Origin: Mesaphorura yosii
Taxonomy: Eukaryota; Arthropoda; Collembola; Poduromorpha; Tullbergiidae
Direction: 5' to 3'
Assembly (NCBI GenBank): GCA_009869945.1
Contig: WIXG01000001.1
Location: 248,001 to 312,000 of the forward strand
Length of the DNA stretch: 64,000 nucleotides
Shown: in pieces, positions 52,801-64,000 of the stretch
How positions within the stretch are numbered: position 1 is the stretch's first letter
How the letters are laid out: each line of letters begins with the position of its first letter
Translations under genes and position numbers: made by a program
Notes under the pieces: model-generated
The model's input: only the letters and a program-made list of their open reading frames with translations
Databases searched by the model: none
Told to the model about the DNA's origin: nothing

Positions 52801-55800
52801 AATTTCAGTCAGGGCGAGACTGTGCACAAGTGAATGGTCACATTATCTCAAATATTGCTCATCACCATTATCATCAGTGTAATAATCATTATCATCATCT
52901 CGGCTGAGGAGATACGACACTTGGCCCAAGCATCGAGTCATGCAATGCAATACAGGCATGCACGAGAAAGGTAAATAAGGTGGATTCGGATTTGGTGAAG
53001 ACTGCGATAATGCTAAACAGAATTGGTATTTATTGCAATTGCATTTTCGCGAGCATGCAAGGAGGCAAAGCACAAGAGGCGAGACGGAAAGAGAGCAATT
53101 GTAATAATAATAAAAGAAGAATTTAAACTTGACTTGAGCGATTTACTCGGCTGGGCTGTGCTTGGACTCACTCGGTCTGACAAAAGAAGTGCAAGTGTAC
53201 AATAAAAGTGAAGGTAAAGAACAATTATCCGTTCACCTTTCCCAAAACACAGCAGGTTCTGTATGATTCTGGTGATTCTGATGGTGCAGTCTCATGATCA
53301 GAATATACAGTCTCGTACTTGCTTGTAAATTCAAGTATGCCGGGAAGCAGTTAATTTATTTTTGTTTATGCGTGTAATTTTAATCCGAGTTTTCAAGGTC
53401 CAACATACAATTCGCGTAGTTACGTCAGACGAACGTCCAGTTTCTGTCTCCTTTATTCCATGCGATGGAACAAGATCTGAGTCTGTGATGCGCGTAATAT
53501 TTACCTGGAATAAAAGTAGCGCCGGCTATAATCATATGGATGCTCACTTCATCAATGAAAGCTGTGGACTCGGAAAATTTAGCAGATTTCATGAACTAAT
53601 TTTTTATCCTGTCCCAGTGTCGCCCTGAAGAAGTCTTTACTTCGATGTCGAGAACGAGCCCTCGTCAAATGGATGTATTGCAACGGATTTGTCCATGCTT
53701 GCACTTACATTAATTCAAAGGGACACCTTTTCAGCCCCTTTGCCACATGTTATACAAATAAAGTCCCTCGAAGTTTCAACAGAAGCAACAGTAACACAAA
53801 ATTAAGGCTCATTGCGCCTTGTGTCGTCCGTTTGTTGTGAGAGTAAACCATCTTGTTTGATTTTCATAATGATTATTGTCCGGACGTGGTCGCGCTCACA
53901 CCCGTATCGAGTAACCAGTAACCAGCCTTTAATGTGTTATAAATAACCAGTGAGTCAGCCGCGCAACACAAAAAAGAGGTCTCATGGATCATTACACTAA
54001 TGGACTGTTTATGTAAAGTGTTGATTGTGTCAAAGTCAAAGTCACAGAAAACTGCAGCATAATGCACTGTAGAAGAAGCAGGATAGGCAGGGTGAATAAT
54101 GCACCGATGGTGCTGGTGCATGCGTGCTTTGAAATAATGTATTTTTTATTAACCCCGAAGATATAAAATAAAAACCACGATGCAACGATAGACGATAATT
54201 CACCACGCAAGGTGAAGTGCACTCAAAATGCGTTGCCTGCGTCTCTGACGCATAATGCACAAATGCACTCATGACCATAATATTGATGATCATCGTAATG
54301 ATAACGCGTATGGCGAGTACGAAATCGAAAATTCATCAAAATCAAATTAAAACTCAGCCAACCCAACCATTGCATTACATGGCAAAGGGGTTAAACGAGA
54401 AAGGGCAGAAATCAGTGAGAAAGAGTAACAAAAAGGCAAAGTCGAAGCCGAACGACAGTTGTGTTATTAGATTACCGTACTTTATTTCTCCTTATTGCAA
54501 TGCTTTGTTAATTGCTGTCGGATGGTGAATGGAATGAAGGATGAGGACGAGGACAGGGTGGCGAGGCATTCGAGACAACAGACGCGGACGAGGACGGGAC
54601 AGTCGCGGAGGGAGTCCAGATAACACATGTGTCATACGGGCTCTTATCTCACGTTCATTAAGGTTCTCATTATCTTGGACATTAGAACTTCCTTGAGGGT
54701 CCTTCTCGTGGCGCGTCGGGCCTCGACCCAAGAAGTGGCGTGGCAGTAATTCGATTTTGAATGAATTTGGTCTTGGCCTTCACATTTTTCGGTAAAACGC
54801 GAAAAGTAAAACTTTTACTTTTCCTGTCTCGACTGCAATTCCCCGTTCGCTAATCTAATGTGGGCATAATTTCAGTGTAGTGTGGAGAGAGCACTTTTCC
54901 GTTTCTGTTGGTGGTGCGTTCTCAGATCATTAATCGTCCATTTGCATGCTAACCACTCTTTAAGGAAGGCGAAGAGTTTTTTATTTACATCTTTGTGGCC
55001 GTGACTGTTGAGTCTGTCGGAATGGACGGACGGACGAAAAATGTGTTGCATGTTGGGCCAGACTTTGCGTTCTTTCCTTGGCCTTTGACTCGAGTATTAC
55101 CAAACAATGTACGTGTTTGTGTTTTTATAATAGGATCATATCAATGGTTAATCGTGGCACGCTAACACTTTGGTTTTGTCGTCTCGTCGTCGTTCTATGC
55201 CAGTACAGTGTCCGTGCTCCAGTCATTTTATACGCGTACGTGAGTCTAATGAGATCGAATAACGAGCAAAGCCCTCACCTCGTCGTGCTTTGCAATCATG
55301 ATGTCAGCCAAGTTGTACGTACACTTTTTACTAATAATATAAAAATCCACACCGTTTAGGCTCACGAAGAAAAATTATGGTCCTGAGAAAACGTCCGCGT
55401 CCGCCCGGCTTTCAACGAGTTACAAATTCCGACGTTCTGCCTTGCATGTTTTAAAAGGTCTCATTACAGTATTCGTCGTCGTCTCATCGACTCGATCTGA
55501 AATCTCATAATTTTTCAACCCGCCCACTTGGCTCTGGTCATTTTGATTGTCCGGTTTTACGACTTAATAACGAAGGTGTTTATGTGAGCGAAATTTTTAT
55601 GCACGCATTAAAAATGATGCATGCTTTCCCTTTCAGTCTCATTAGCAATCGTTTTCAGCCAATTATTCAGGTTTTCCGTGGCCGTAAAGTCCACTCGCAT
55701 GAAAGGCGCCGTTCCTCTCCTTTCCTCCTTTCCTCGTTCGTGCTCTTGAATTTGGCGAAAAATTATGGTATCTACAACTTTGTTGATGGCGTGCAACAAA

Positions 55801-57667
55801 ATAAGCTTAAGATCGCACCCGAGTTCGTATCTCCAATCTCAAGTTCAAGACTCCTAGACAGACGGATTTTGGAGTACAAATTGATTGACGAGTTAAGTCC
55901 GGAGCCTTATCTACATCAGTGCATTGCACGAGTCGTACCGTGGAACAAACACGATGCAGGAAGCAGCACGAGAAGATTCAATGATCCCGCTGGATTTAAA
56001 CCGGAATTAACTAATGCATGGGTTCGCTCGACTCGCAACAAAATCCGGACACACTCCGCGCTGCAAAATCAATACTTAATTACAGAAAATAAAATGTATC
56101 ACTACTAATAGTGCAATGGCTATTAGCGTCTGTGCCTGGCGACTCGCATACTCGTACTCGGGTAACTGATTAACACTCATTTATCTTCTTTGCCAGCATC
56201 GTAGGCCAATTCCCGAGTCATTTGGTCCAGGACTGGAGCTGGAAAAGAGGTCAACATCAACAGAGAAAAGTAAATCCACAGGATTTCAACAGGCATTACG
56301 CCACGCATTACGTCCGTGTGCCTGCATTAGTGAATGGCTTAAAAATGAAACTTTTCGTGAGGAATTTTAAATGAGAATTCAATCGATTTTAATGCCAGCC
56401 AGAAATTCGTAATTCTTACTACAGTGGCGTGGGTCCGCAGTTCTGCTGTGCCGTACTGATAATGGAACCGCGAGCCCTCGACATACGTGCTCTACTTTAA
56501 ATGTCATTTAGGCTCAACTGGCTGGCAGGGCGAATGGTATCACCATCGGTAATAGAGAAAGTTCATTAATTAGTTTATGTGTACGCTTGTGCGGGCGTGG
56601 AGAAGGCAAGAAAGCTAATAAAGTTTTTTAACCCATTAGAACAGGCGCTTATTACTTGTAACTGTAGCCGGGCCATGATATCACCAACGCCAAAGATCGT
56701 ACTCGTTTGATGAATTGCCATTTCTACTTCCATGCAGTGCTGTACAGACTCCAGGCAATGCTGCTGAAGTAACGTATAATCGTCACCTTTCACTGATTCC
56801 TTTATTCATTCGCCCGCATGGCAGTCAATAAAAGCTCGTGCTCTGGCACAAGTGTTAAATTTTTCCCATTAATTTTCATCTCTCAGCTCGCACAGCACTA
56901 TGCAATATTGCAAGCCCGCACTGCATTGTGGAGTGACAAGTGAGTTCCCGATGACGATGACCGTGATGCTGATGGTTGATTCATGATCACGATTCCGTAC
57001 CGCATTGAATAGAAAAGAACGCAGCAAAAGCGTACAATAAGCTTCGAGCTGTTGCGTAACTGCAACGATGTAACCTTCGCTTAAAAATGAAATGAAAGTT
57101 CAATTCACCATTCACGCGCTCATTCTCAGTACAAAAGAGAAAGCACAAATTCTGAATTGGCTGGGCTTAATGCCTAACCCTTTGTAGAGCCTTGCCTTAT
57201 TGTGCTGCAGCGTACTGCCAAGAGAAGAGCAATTAGTGCAACATCACCAGCCCTTTTGCAAACCATTGTTCGGAGTGCGTGCTGTACTCCTGCAGTTGGG
57301 AGTAATTTGAGACCTGACAATCTCAATAAAATTCGTTCTTCCTCGCCCCGAAAAGCTTCCTTGTAAAATCCATATTATATCATCATTATTTTGACATCTC
57401 TGCCTGGCCTTCTGCCTGCCTCCACTGAAGCGAAAGTGTATTGAACTCGCGTACGCGTGTCCTTTGTGATTTACTCGTTTTCAATTTCAATGGGTAATGG
57501 CGTAATGAGAATTACGAATTAACAGTAAGTTCAATTCTACGCGAGCACCAATTTGTAGTAATTGTAAAACCGTAAATCTACGAAGTTCAACGCATACAAA
57601 AGAGTCCAATTTTTTGCGTGCACAAAGTGTGAAATCGGGATTGAAGGTCTAAACAATGCATTCACAC
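43831..57667. other. Large gene-free interval
   Basis: No coding exon, RNA gene or transposon that I can support. The longest frame (55584-56108 plus, 174 codons) has no domain and no splice context. Simple repeats occur: a TCA/ATC-rich patch at about 52860-52900 and an AAT run at 51809-51822. A cluster of short low-information frames lies near 53900-54730. Confidence 0.5.
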
Positions 57668-57673
57668 TTTATT
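57668..57673 (-). terminator. Candidate polyadenylation signal of the serine hydrolase gene
   Basis: Minus-strand AATAAA about 310 nt past the hydrolase stop codon. It is the first canonical hexamer I see on that strand downstream of the gene. Confidence 0.35.
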
Positions 57674-57981
57674 CTTATGCAATATGCAGGTCCGAGTTAT
57701 TATTATGCGTACTATGCACTGCATTTTTGTTGCTCATGACTGAATCTCAATACAATGTAATGCAATGCGAATGTCACTAACGAAGACGCGTTCCGTTTCT
57801 TGTGCCTTTGTTTAGCATTCGGAAGATCGGCTACCAGAAATGATTTTCGTACAACAATACAATGTGAGTCTCACTGGTATGGTTGATTAATACGTTTAAT
57901 TGCTTGTTATGCACGTTCTGAATTATTTCGTTCACCAATTCTTTGCAGGATAAAGGATTCTTACTCGTATCAAACCACATT

Positions 57982-60046
57982 CTAACAAGTTCCCGGCTCC
58001 CATGGCTGGGCTGGTAAAGAGTCCAAAGTCGCATCCTTCCAGAATGGCGTAATATCTCCGCCTGCGTCAATAAGCAACACAAGCGGATTGCTAAAATCAA
58101 GCACGACTGGTGGAATCATGCCAATGTCCGTCAAGTAGTATTGAGGGAAATCTGAATCCCAAACAACGTCGTAAACGTCAGTCGAGCTGCGCTGATTGAG
58201 CCATGCCTTTGCAAGTCGTCCGTAACTCATGTATAAAGTGGTCGCATTGACTCGAGTCACGGTGATTTCACCTGAAAATGCGGAGACAAGCATTCAGAAA
58301 ACCGAAGGGACAATTGAATCGCACTTCCAGGTTACCGCTTGTAGGGTGACCATAAACTCCAGGCGCGTGGTTTGGTACTGGGAGGCCCTCTTTTCTCAGG
58401 GGGCTAACATTCACAGCAAGTTTCGGCCGCACGCCTGCTCGGGACTTCAAGGGTGAAGTTTCGGCTTCCATTGACAAGGATCTCAGTTGAGGGTCTACAC
58501 GGTTGGAAGTACCAGGTCCTAAACAGGGAAGTATTTCTTGTAATGATGCACTTTTTAATGTAATATTACATCTTTACAGATCATTTACCATTGATTATGA
58601 TATCCGCTATCATTGCATTCAGCAGACTGTGACTCATATTTACCGTGTGTGCTTGACCAGGACCATTGATGACCGTTAAAATTCCAATGTTATGAGCAGG
58701 TATCATTGTCATGAGACTTGCGTACGGTGCGATGTAGCCGCCATGGCTTATTGTCTGAAATCCTGTCAAATCATTTGTCGTACGAATAAGTTCATGAGTC
58801 ACTTCTATGTTCTGATCGTCTCTCGAAGTCATTGAATTACCCTCATGAATCCCCATGAACAAGCAGAGTCCATATCCAAAGTCCCCATAAATGCCGCCAA
58901 TTTCAGCCGACCTATAGATTAGACCTTCCACTGGACTTGCGACTCTGTGCATCCACTTCAAGACGTGCTCCGGTATAACTTGGGTTGAGCCGACACGTCC
59001 ACCATTCAAGTGAAATCTTAAGTATTTGACGAACTCGGCAGGCGTGGTGAGAATTCCCCCGGAACCTGGAGCTACAGCTACGGGGCTGCGAAAACGCAAA
59101 CGCTCAAATCAGTTTCGAATTCTCAAGCAGTAATATTAAATGATTAATACGTTAGCAGTTCGAAGCTAAATCTTCTCAGGACACCGCTCTCGTCGAGGTA
59201 ATACGGTTTGGACATCAGTGGCATTGTTTCATAGTCCTCATCACCGCGTACGAAAGTGGAGTTGGTCATGCCAATGTCCATAAACAGTTGCGTCAACAGG
59301 TCTTCGAAGGGAACACCAGCGATGTGAGCAGCGATTTCACCAGCCTGCTGAATGAGTCCGTTATTGTACACGAACTCCGTGCGAGCCAAGCAAAGTGGCT
59401 CGGCATACCTCTGGCGACTGCAAGGTTACGCGTGACCATCAATAGTTAAAGTTTGCCTCTACTTGTTGATTCACATTTTGATGTATTATCTACTTACTAA
59501 ATGAATTCGGCTTTGTCGTTATATGGAGCTGCGAAAATGCCCCAAGACTCTGGAGTAGTGCACGCTCGATGCGATAGCAGGTCGCGCATGTTCAAATTCT
59601 CTGAACGATAGCGGTCGATAGACGTAAAATTGTAGCTCGGAACCAGGTCTCGAATTGGCACGTCAAGGACATATTCACCAAGGTCAGGAAATGCCGTCGT
59701 CAGTACTCGCAAAACGACTAAACCCAAGAAACTCTGGAATCAGAAGGCGTGCCGTGAGAGTTCTGCACAAATTGGCATTGCCGTGTATAAAAAAAATTAC
59801 CTTCGAGACACTGCCAATTGCGAAGAATGTGCCACTCGTCACTTGAAGCCCCTGCTCCATATCGCGGTAGCCGTATCCCCTTGTCAGCGTATCATCACCG
59901 TGCACAACAGCAAGACCGACACCCGGAATCCTGTTCAGCGGTTGAAATTGTTCAATAATTAGTCTGTCAATCGCCAGAATCTGTGCCTGGTCCAGACATT
60001 GTGCCAGTCCCACAACAAACGTTATGAATACAATAATTGCCCTCAT
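57982..60046 (-). CDS. Secreted beta-lactamase-fold serine hydrolase (class C/LACTB-like)
   Basis: Predicted serine hydrolase of the penicillin-binding-protein/class C beta-lactamase fold. Animal members are mostly peptidases or esterases with unknown substrates. Six exons join in phase: 60046-59801, 59733-59498, 59417-59151, 59085-58589, 58518-58336 and 58271-57982 (stop TAG). The introns are 67, 80, 65, 70 and 64 nt, all GT-AG. The product is 572 aa. An N-terminal signal peptide (MRAIIVFITFVVGLAQC) indicates export. All three active-site motifs are intact: S-x-x-K at 79-82 (SVSK, with Ser79 as nucleophile and Lys82), Y-x-N at 178-180 (YNN), and HGG at 364-366. A family-typical GSGGILTT lies at 257-264. 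Residues from about 385 form the C-terminal domain often attached to this family. The SVSK codons are the last before intron 1. The start has context GCAAAATG. No neighbour suggests a pathway; beta-lactam hydrolysis should not be assumed. Confidence 0.9.
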
Positions 60047-60113
60047 TTTGCCACCTGCTAGTTCGTAAACGTTGTCGTTTTAGTCGCTATTTAGAGTGGG
60101 TCTCTGTGGATGC

Positions 60114-60150
60114 TACTGAACTATTTTTAGGAGCCGTCCGCGTTTTTATC
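60114..60150 (-). promoter_or_regulatory. Core promoter of the serine hydrolase gene (TATA-like plus initiator)
   Basis: On the minus strand, GATAAAAA (60150-60143) lies 33 nt upstream of the A in TTCAGTAG (60120-60113). That A, at 60117, fits the arthropod TCAGT initiator as +1. The implied 5' UTR is 71 nt and runs into the ATG at 60046 without an intron. The spacing is what a TATA/Inr pair requires, but both elements are short. Confidence 0.45.
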
Positions 60151-60776
60151 ACAAGCGTCGTGATACTTGAGCGAATACGTGAGTTTCGTATTCTGGTACT
60201 TGATAAGGGATTTTAAAATGACTATTGACACACGTGTGGACAATTATGTAATCAGAATTATTCATTTCAGGTTGACTCATTGAAAAAGCCATCCAAGAAC
60301 CTATGCGCGTATTGATGTGTGATTCATTTCATTCTCGTATCAGTTGGACAAGGACCAAACTCAATGTCTAATTATTGACTCGTTTCACAATTAGAGCATG
60401 CGAATTTCGCAGCTTTGGGCTCTTAAGCGAGTAGGGCTCGAAAAAGTCCCAACTTCATTTCGTTGAGCATTGCAATCACCTTAAATTCGGGTTAAGATGA
60501 TTACGTGCGAGTGACTTCAGTTAGTTTACTTACAGCAAATCACCTCACATGTAACGAATGCCGCCAAAGACTTTACTCTTTCGGTTTGCGGCTTAAATGA
60601 CTTTAAACTGCTCTTCCAGACACAGGACAGGACAAACTACGCTTTTAAGAACTCACTCCACTTGGAAAGAAAAACGCTATTTCAACTGACAATGACGATC
60701 ATTGTATCTTTTAACATTCCTGCCATATTAAATGGCGTCTTCTTGGTAGTGTAAAAGGTACGAGTGAACCAGCGAA
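60151..60776. other. Intergenic DNA upstream of the hydrolase gene
   Basis: No coding exon or repeat recognised. It probably includes upstream control sequence of the minus-strand hydrolase. It ends at the 8-mer CCAGCGAA (60769-60776), which recurs on the far side of the adjacent transposon. Confidence 0.4.
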
Positions 60777-61719
60777 TCTAGGAATAAACGTACACGGGCA
60801 GGTTGGTCACGGGAAAAACGGGCTAGAGGATAAAACGGCCACGGATTAAAAGGTCCATAGAAAAAAAGGTCACAGGCTGAAATGTCCACACCACAAAAAA
60901 CGTCGTTACAATCAAGTCGTCTCCTTTCTGACGATTAATATTAGCCAAATTGTGACCAATACCACGATTTTAGTCAAGTTGGTCTCTCCGATATTCCCAG
61001 ACTAAGTTGACAAGCCTTTGATTTAGATGAATATATCGTCCTTTGCCCTGGGTATCTCACCCGCTAATCTTCGCTCTAGAATACCCTCAGTTCTCAGTCC
61101 AAAGAGTTGGTGGTGCGAGGGTCGCCGCTTAGTACTCGATCGTGTACGTTCCACAACGTTATGGGAGCATTGGCCCAGTAGTTTGAGAACCCACGTACGT
61201 GTCACGAAAATATCTGGACAAATTGTCCAGGTCTGTTTCGGCTGGAAACTGCGGGCGTAGTAGCTGAATACGGCACATACATTCAATGACGGACAGAATG
61301 CAAGCGCAGGAAGGTTCTTGATTTTTAATTCGATCTTAGTGTCTTTTGTCATTTGCTTTTTCAGTGAGGAGGTAAGACTCTTCATAGCATTTTGACTCAG
61401 ATGAAAGAACAACCGGAAAGTTGGGCAGTGGGAAAGCACTCAGCGGCTGCTCTAAACTCAGCTTTCTCGAAATCCATAATAAATCTACTTGGATCCAATG
61501 GGTACTGAAATTAAAAACGGCGTTTTAAGCAAAGTTTAGAAACAAGGCAATTAATTTGCCTTTGCCTTTATTTAACATAATGAACATTTTTGCTTTGTAG
61601 ACTTTTAATGCATTCAACCTTTTTTCCTGTGACCCATATTTGTCTTATGGGCCTTTTAATTTGGCCCTTTTTCCCATGTTCATTTCTGGCGATGGACCTT
61701 TTTGTGTGGCCGAATATTT
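60777..61719 (-). mobile_element. Mutator-like (MULE) DNA transposon relic
   Basis: Imperfect inverted repeats bound the element: 60795-60895 on plus against 61605-61715 on minus, sharing blocks such as AATTAAAAGGYCCATA and GGTCACAGG. The arms consist of repeated units of about 16 nt (GGNCAC or GGTCCA followed by an A-run). The 8-mer CCAGCGAA flanks both sides (60769-60776 and 61720-61727), a candidate target-site duplication; the left boundary is less certain. The interior encodes part of a MULE transposase on the minus strand. At about 940 bp the element is far shorter than an autonomous copy. Confidence 0.7.
61090..61440 (-). pseudogene. MULE transposase fragment (C-terminal part), frameshifted
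   Basis: On the minus strand the frame gives FHLSQNAMKSL, then NLPALAFCPSLNVCAVFSYY. After a frame change it gives DLDNLSRYFRDTYVG and then, in the same frame plus a shift, PITLWNVHDRVLSGDPRTTN. These follow the order of motifs downstream of the catalytic core in eukaryotic MULE transposases, often linked to FLYWCH fingers: FHFSQ, ALAFxP, L--YFe-TYIG, LWNxxDR---G-PRTNNS-E. Residues after TTNSLD and the whole catalytic DDE part are missing. Two frame breaks and a stop mean it cannot be functional. Confidence 0.75.
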
Positions 61720-61727
61720 CCAGCGAA

Positions 61728-64000
61728 CCAATTTTTGGCAACAAATAACTGATTTCAGATGCGACACAAAACTTATAGTTTCGTTAGAATATGTCAATTA
61801 CGATTTAATTGCTCATCCGTAAAGCAAATCATGTGCGAAAATCGTGCAGGACAATGGTAATAGTTCAATATCACCCGAACTTGACGTTTTTTGTTACTCA
61901 AAGCAAGAATACAATACAGTACAGAGCAATGTTCTCGTGGATCTCATTCATTCATTCGCAAAAATGTTGGACTCACGCTGTGCATGTTCAGGGCGAGTCG
62001 TCGTGCTCTACTCTAGAAATTATTTCCTATTTGTATAAACTTGTATGTAGTGTCCTTTGGCCCAATGTTACAATGATCACGATGGGATCAGGCTTGACAT
62101 ATCTTATTTCGATGCAATGTGAATTCGTTTCTCTTTGTGCCGTGCCATTGTCATTGTCACTTTGCGAATGAAACTTAACGCTTGTCTGCACGTAATCGCA
62201 AGTAATCGTTGAATGAATTGAATCATAACAATAGCATACGCAATAGACGCGCAAGTGCAGAGGGAGAGGAGAAGCGATGAGAGCGATTTTAGTCGTCATC
62301 GTCATCCTTTGTTGATTGTCTTGTCTTTGCTGTCTCTGTCGCTCTCTACAGTACAGAGCTTTATGAAACTGTTTCTATTTCAATGCATTATGCATTTTCC
62401 CGTTGGATTTATTCGGTGATTCTCTTTTGCTGTCATCAGTGCATTGTCGTCTTCTCTCTCTGGGTGCTGTGACTGCCATACCGATTATTTATCCCTTTTA
62501 ATGCTTGAACGGTGTCTCCAAGGTGGAGATAATTCGGAAGATACATATTGCACAATATTTACTTGTGAGACCCAACGGTGCAGGCCTGGCCCGAGAGGAT
62601 TATCGTAATGATAATGAATAGGTACTGCTTCCTCCAGCTTCTGGTTCTGACGATTGGGGAGCGGGAGTGCTCGCCAAAATCAAAATTCTGGGCCATGATT
62701 CCGAAATCTTTTGAAGAAGCATTCAAAGTTAAATCGATACACCGGTGGTTTTGTTTATAGGAGTTGAATCTTTCAATTTTAATGGCTGTGCTGCATTTTT
62801 ATTTTCTCAATTGTTGGAAATCACTGTTTGATTCAATCTTGATTCGACAGACATAGAAATAAAACACAACTGTTCTTCAATTCTTACACACACGGCGTTC
62901 CTACACTTTACTTTTAGATTGGATCATTGCTGTCAGCACTCGAGCCTCAATGCAAGGCAATGAACAATGACAGAAAGAATGTGAGACGATTTCCGCTTCG
63001 CATTTGAAGAGAGATACGCGCTAAGATGGAGCAATCACGCAGCAGACAATATCTTCAAAAGGGTTGAATTGCTAGCAGGCAGGCGTTAGGCTGAGATTTG
63101 ACATAAAGATAATCAATAACAGAAATAAAGACGTATTTTATAGAGCATGAAAATGGAAGACGAAGAACAAGGCGATAGTGTTTTGACTTTATGCTTCCAA
63201 ATTTATTCAGGACTCAAGCCTGCTGCTGGTGTTATATTTATGATTGCTATTATTACAATACAAACATCGAACATTCATTTTTATACGAGCAACTCGCTTC
63301 TCATGACACATCCTAAAATACTCTGCTAAAATGCGCCCATGAATTTTATTGTTATGCGATACCCCGAGAGAAACGGATACAAGCAGCTTAGGACGCTTGC
63401 ATCTTGTTTGTAGGTGAAGAATAGAAGAATTGGATGGATACTTTTTGATTCTTATCGGACCCTGTACTGGCCGTACTCGAGTCAGCGAGCTCTCTGCCAC
63501 AAAGAGTTGTAAATAAAATGAATTCTCGCACTGGACTTATTTAGGACCGACCATCTCGACTCTCGACTCTCGACTCGACTTGGAGATATGAATACGAGAT
63601 AAGCAAGCCTAATGCTATTTTTATGTACGAGCTTCCTGTGCTGTCTTATTTGTCTTTATACAAATGGAACACAGAAAACAATCCCATAAATTTCCGCTAC
63701 GACTGGGCATCGAGATTCGTGTACAAGTACGCGTAGCAGATGGTCTTTATTCGCTGACGTTGCATTGTGTACTTTCTTGTACAATCGCCGATTTAAACTT
63801 AATCTCAAAATTTCAAATACAAAATTGCCAATCTTGCCTGTAAAATGTAAAATTAGATCATAAATGTCGTATCAGACTCGATTCATGGTCATTGCCTATT
63901 TTATGGTTTTTGTGTCCGAAATAAATTGAGGTTGAATAAATTCATACCAATACAATACGTTTGATGCCATGAAGAGTTTTAAAATTGTACTCATTTACCA
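61728..64000. other. Intergenic DNA, no supported gene
   Basis: Open frames are short (120 codons at most) and overlap on both strands without recognisable domains. I see no RNA gene or further transposon. Confidence 0.45.

Noticed and set aside
55584-56108. 174-codon open frame on the plus strand
   Set aside because: No recognisable motif, signal peptide or neighbouring exons; one frame this long is expected by chance in 64 kb of such composition.
1-64000. CRISPR arrays, bacterial operons, ribosome binding sites
   Set aside because: Introns, polyA signals and an arthropod-type gene set show that this is a eukaryotic genome. No array of regularly spaced repeats was seen.

Overview
This is eukaryotic DNA. 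It carries three protein genes that can be modelled with confidence, in about 64 kb of otherwise mostly non-coding, moderately AT-rich sequence. Two of the genes are split by short GT-AG or GC-AG introns of roughly 58-84 nt. The gene set points to an arthropod: a long multi-cysteine Toll receptor of the Toll-6/7/8/18w type encoded by one uninterrupted reading frame, and a divergent ionotropic receptor (IR, the protostome chemosensory branch of the glutamate receptors). The short introns next to large gene-free intervals would suit a crustacean or an early-branching hexapod. I cannot name a species from the sequence.

Layout: 1-4334 is upstream DNA and the presumed 5' leader of Toll, with three short upstream ORFs in its last 110 nt. 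4335-9350 (+) is Toll, 1671 aa. 9351-11445 is the probable Toll 3' UTR. 11446-29980 holds no gene I can support. 30092-31848 (-) is the IR gene: six exons, possibly a seventh boundary, 5' end unresolved. 31849-57981 is a second large gene-poor interval. It contains a dead Tc1/mariner element with long terminal inverted repeats (34776-35621), a non-autonomous element with modular inverted repeats and an 8-bp flanking duplication (38214-38691), and a possible LINE/SINE tail (43720-43830). 57982-60046 (-) is a six-exon secreted serine hydrolase of the class C beta-lactamase fold (572 aa) with a recognisable core promoter. 60777-61719 is a Mutator-like (MULE) relic that still encodes a recognisable part of the transposase. 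61720-64000 is non-coding.

The genes show no sign of working together. Toll would act in patterning, cell adhesion or immunity at the plasma membrane. The IR would be a ligand-gated cation channel, probably chemosensory. The hydrolase is probably exported. The unusual items are a Toll TIR domain that has lost two conserved residues, a GC-AG intron in the IR that is required by reading phase, a possible 48-nt intron in the same gene, and two DNA transposons whose inverted repeats are built from short repeated modules.
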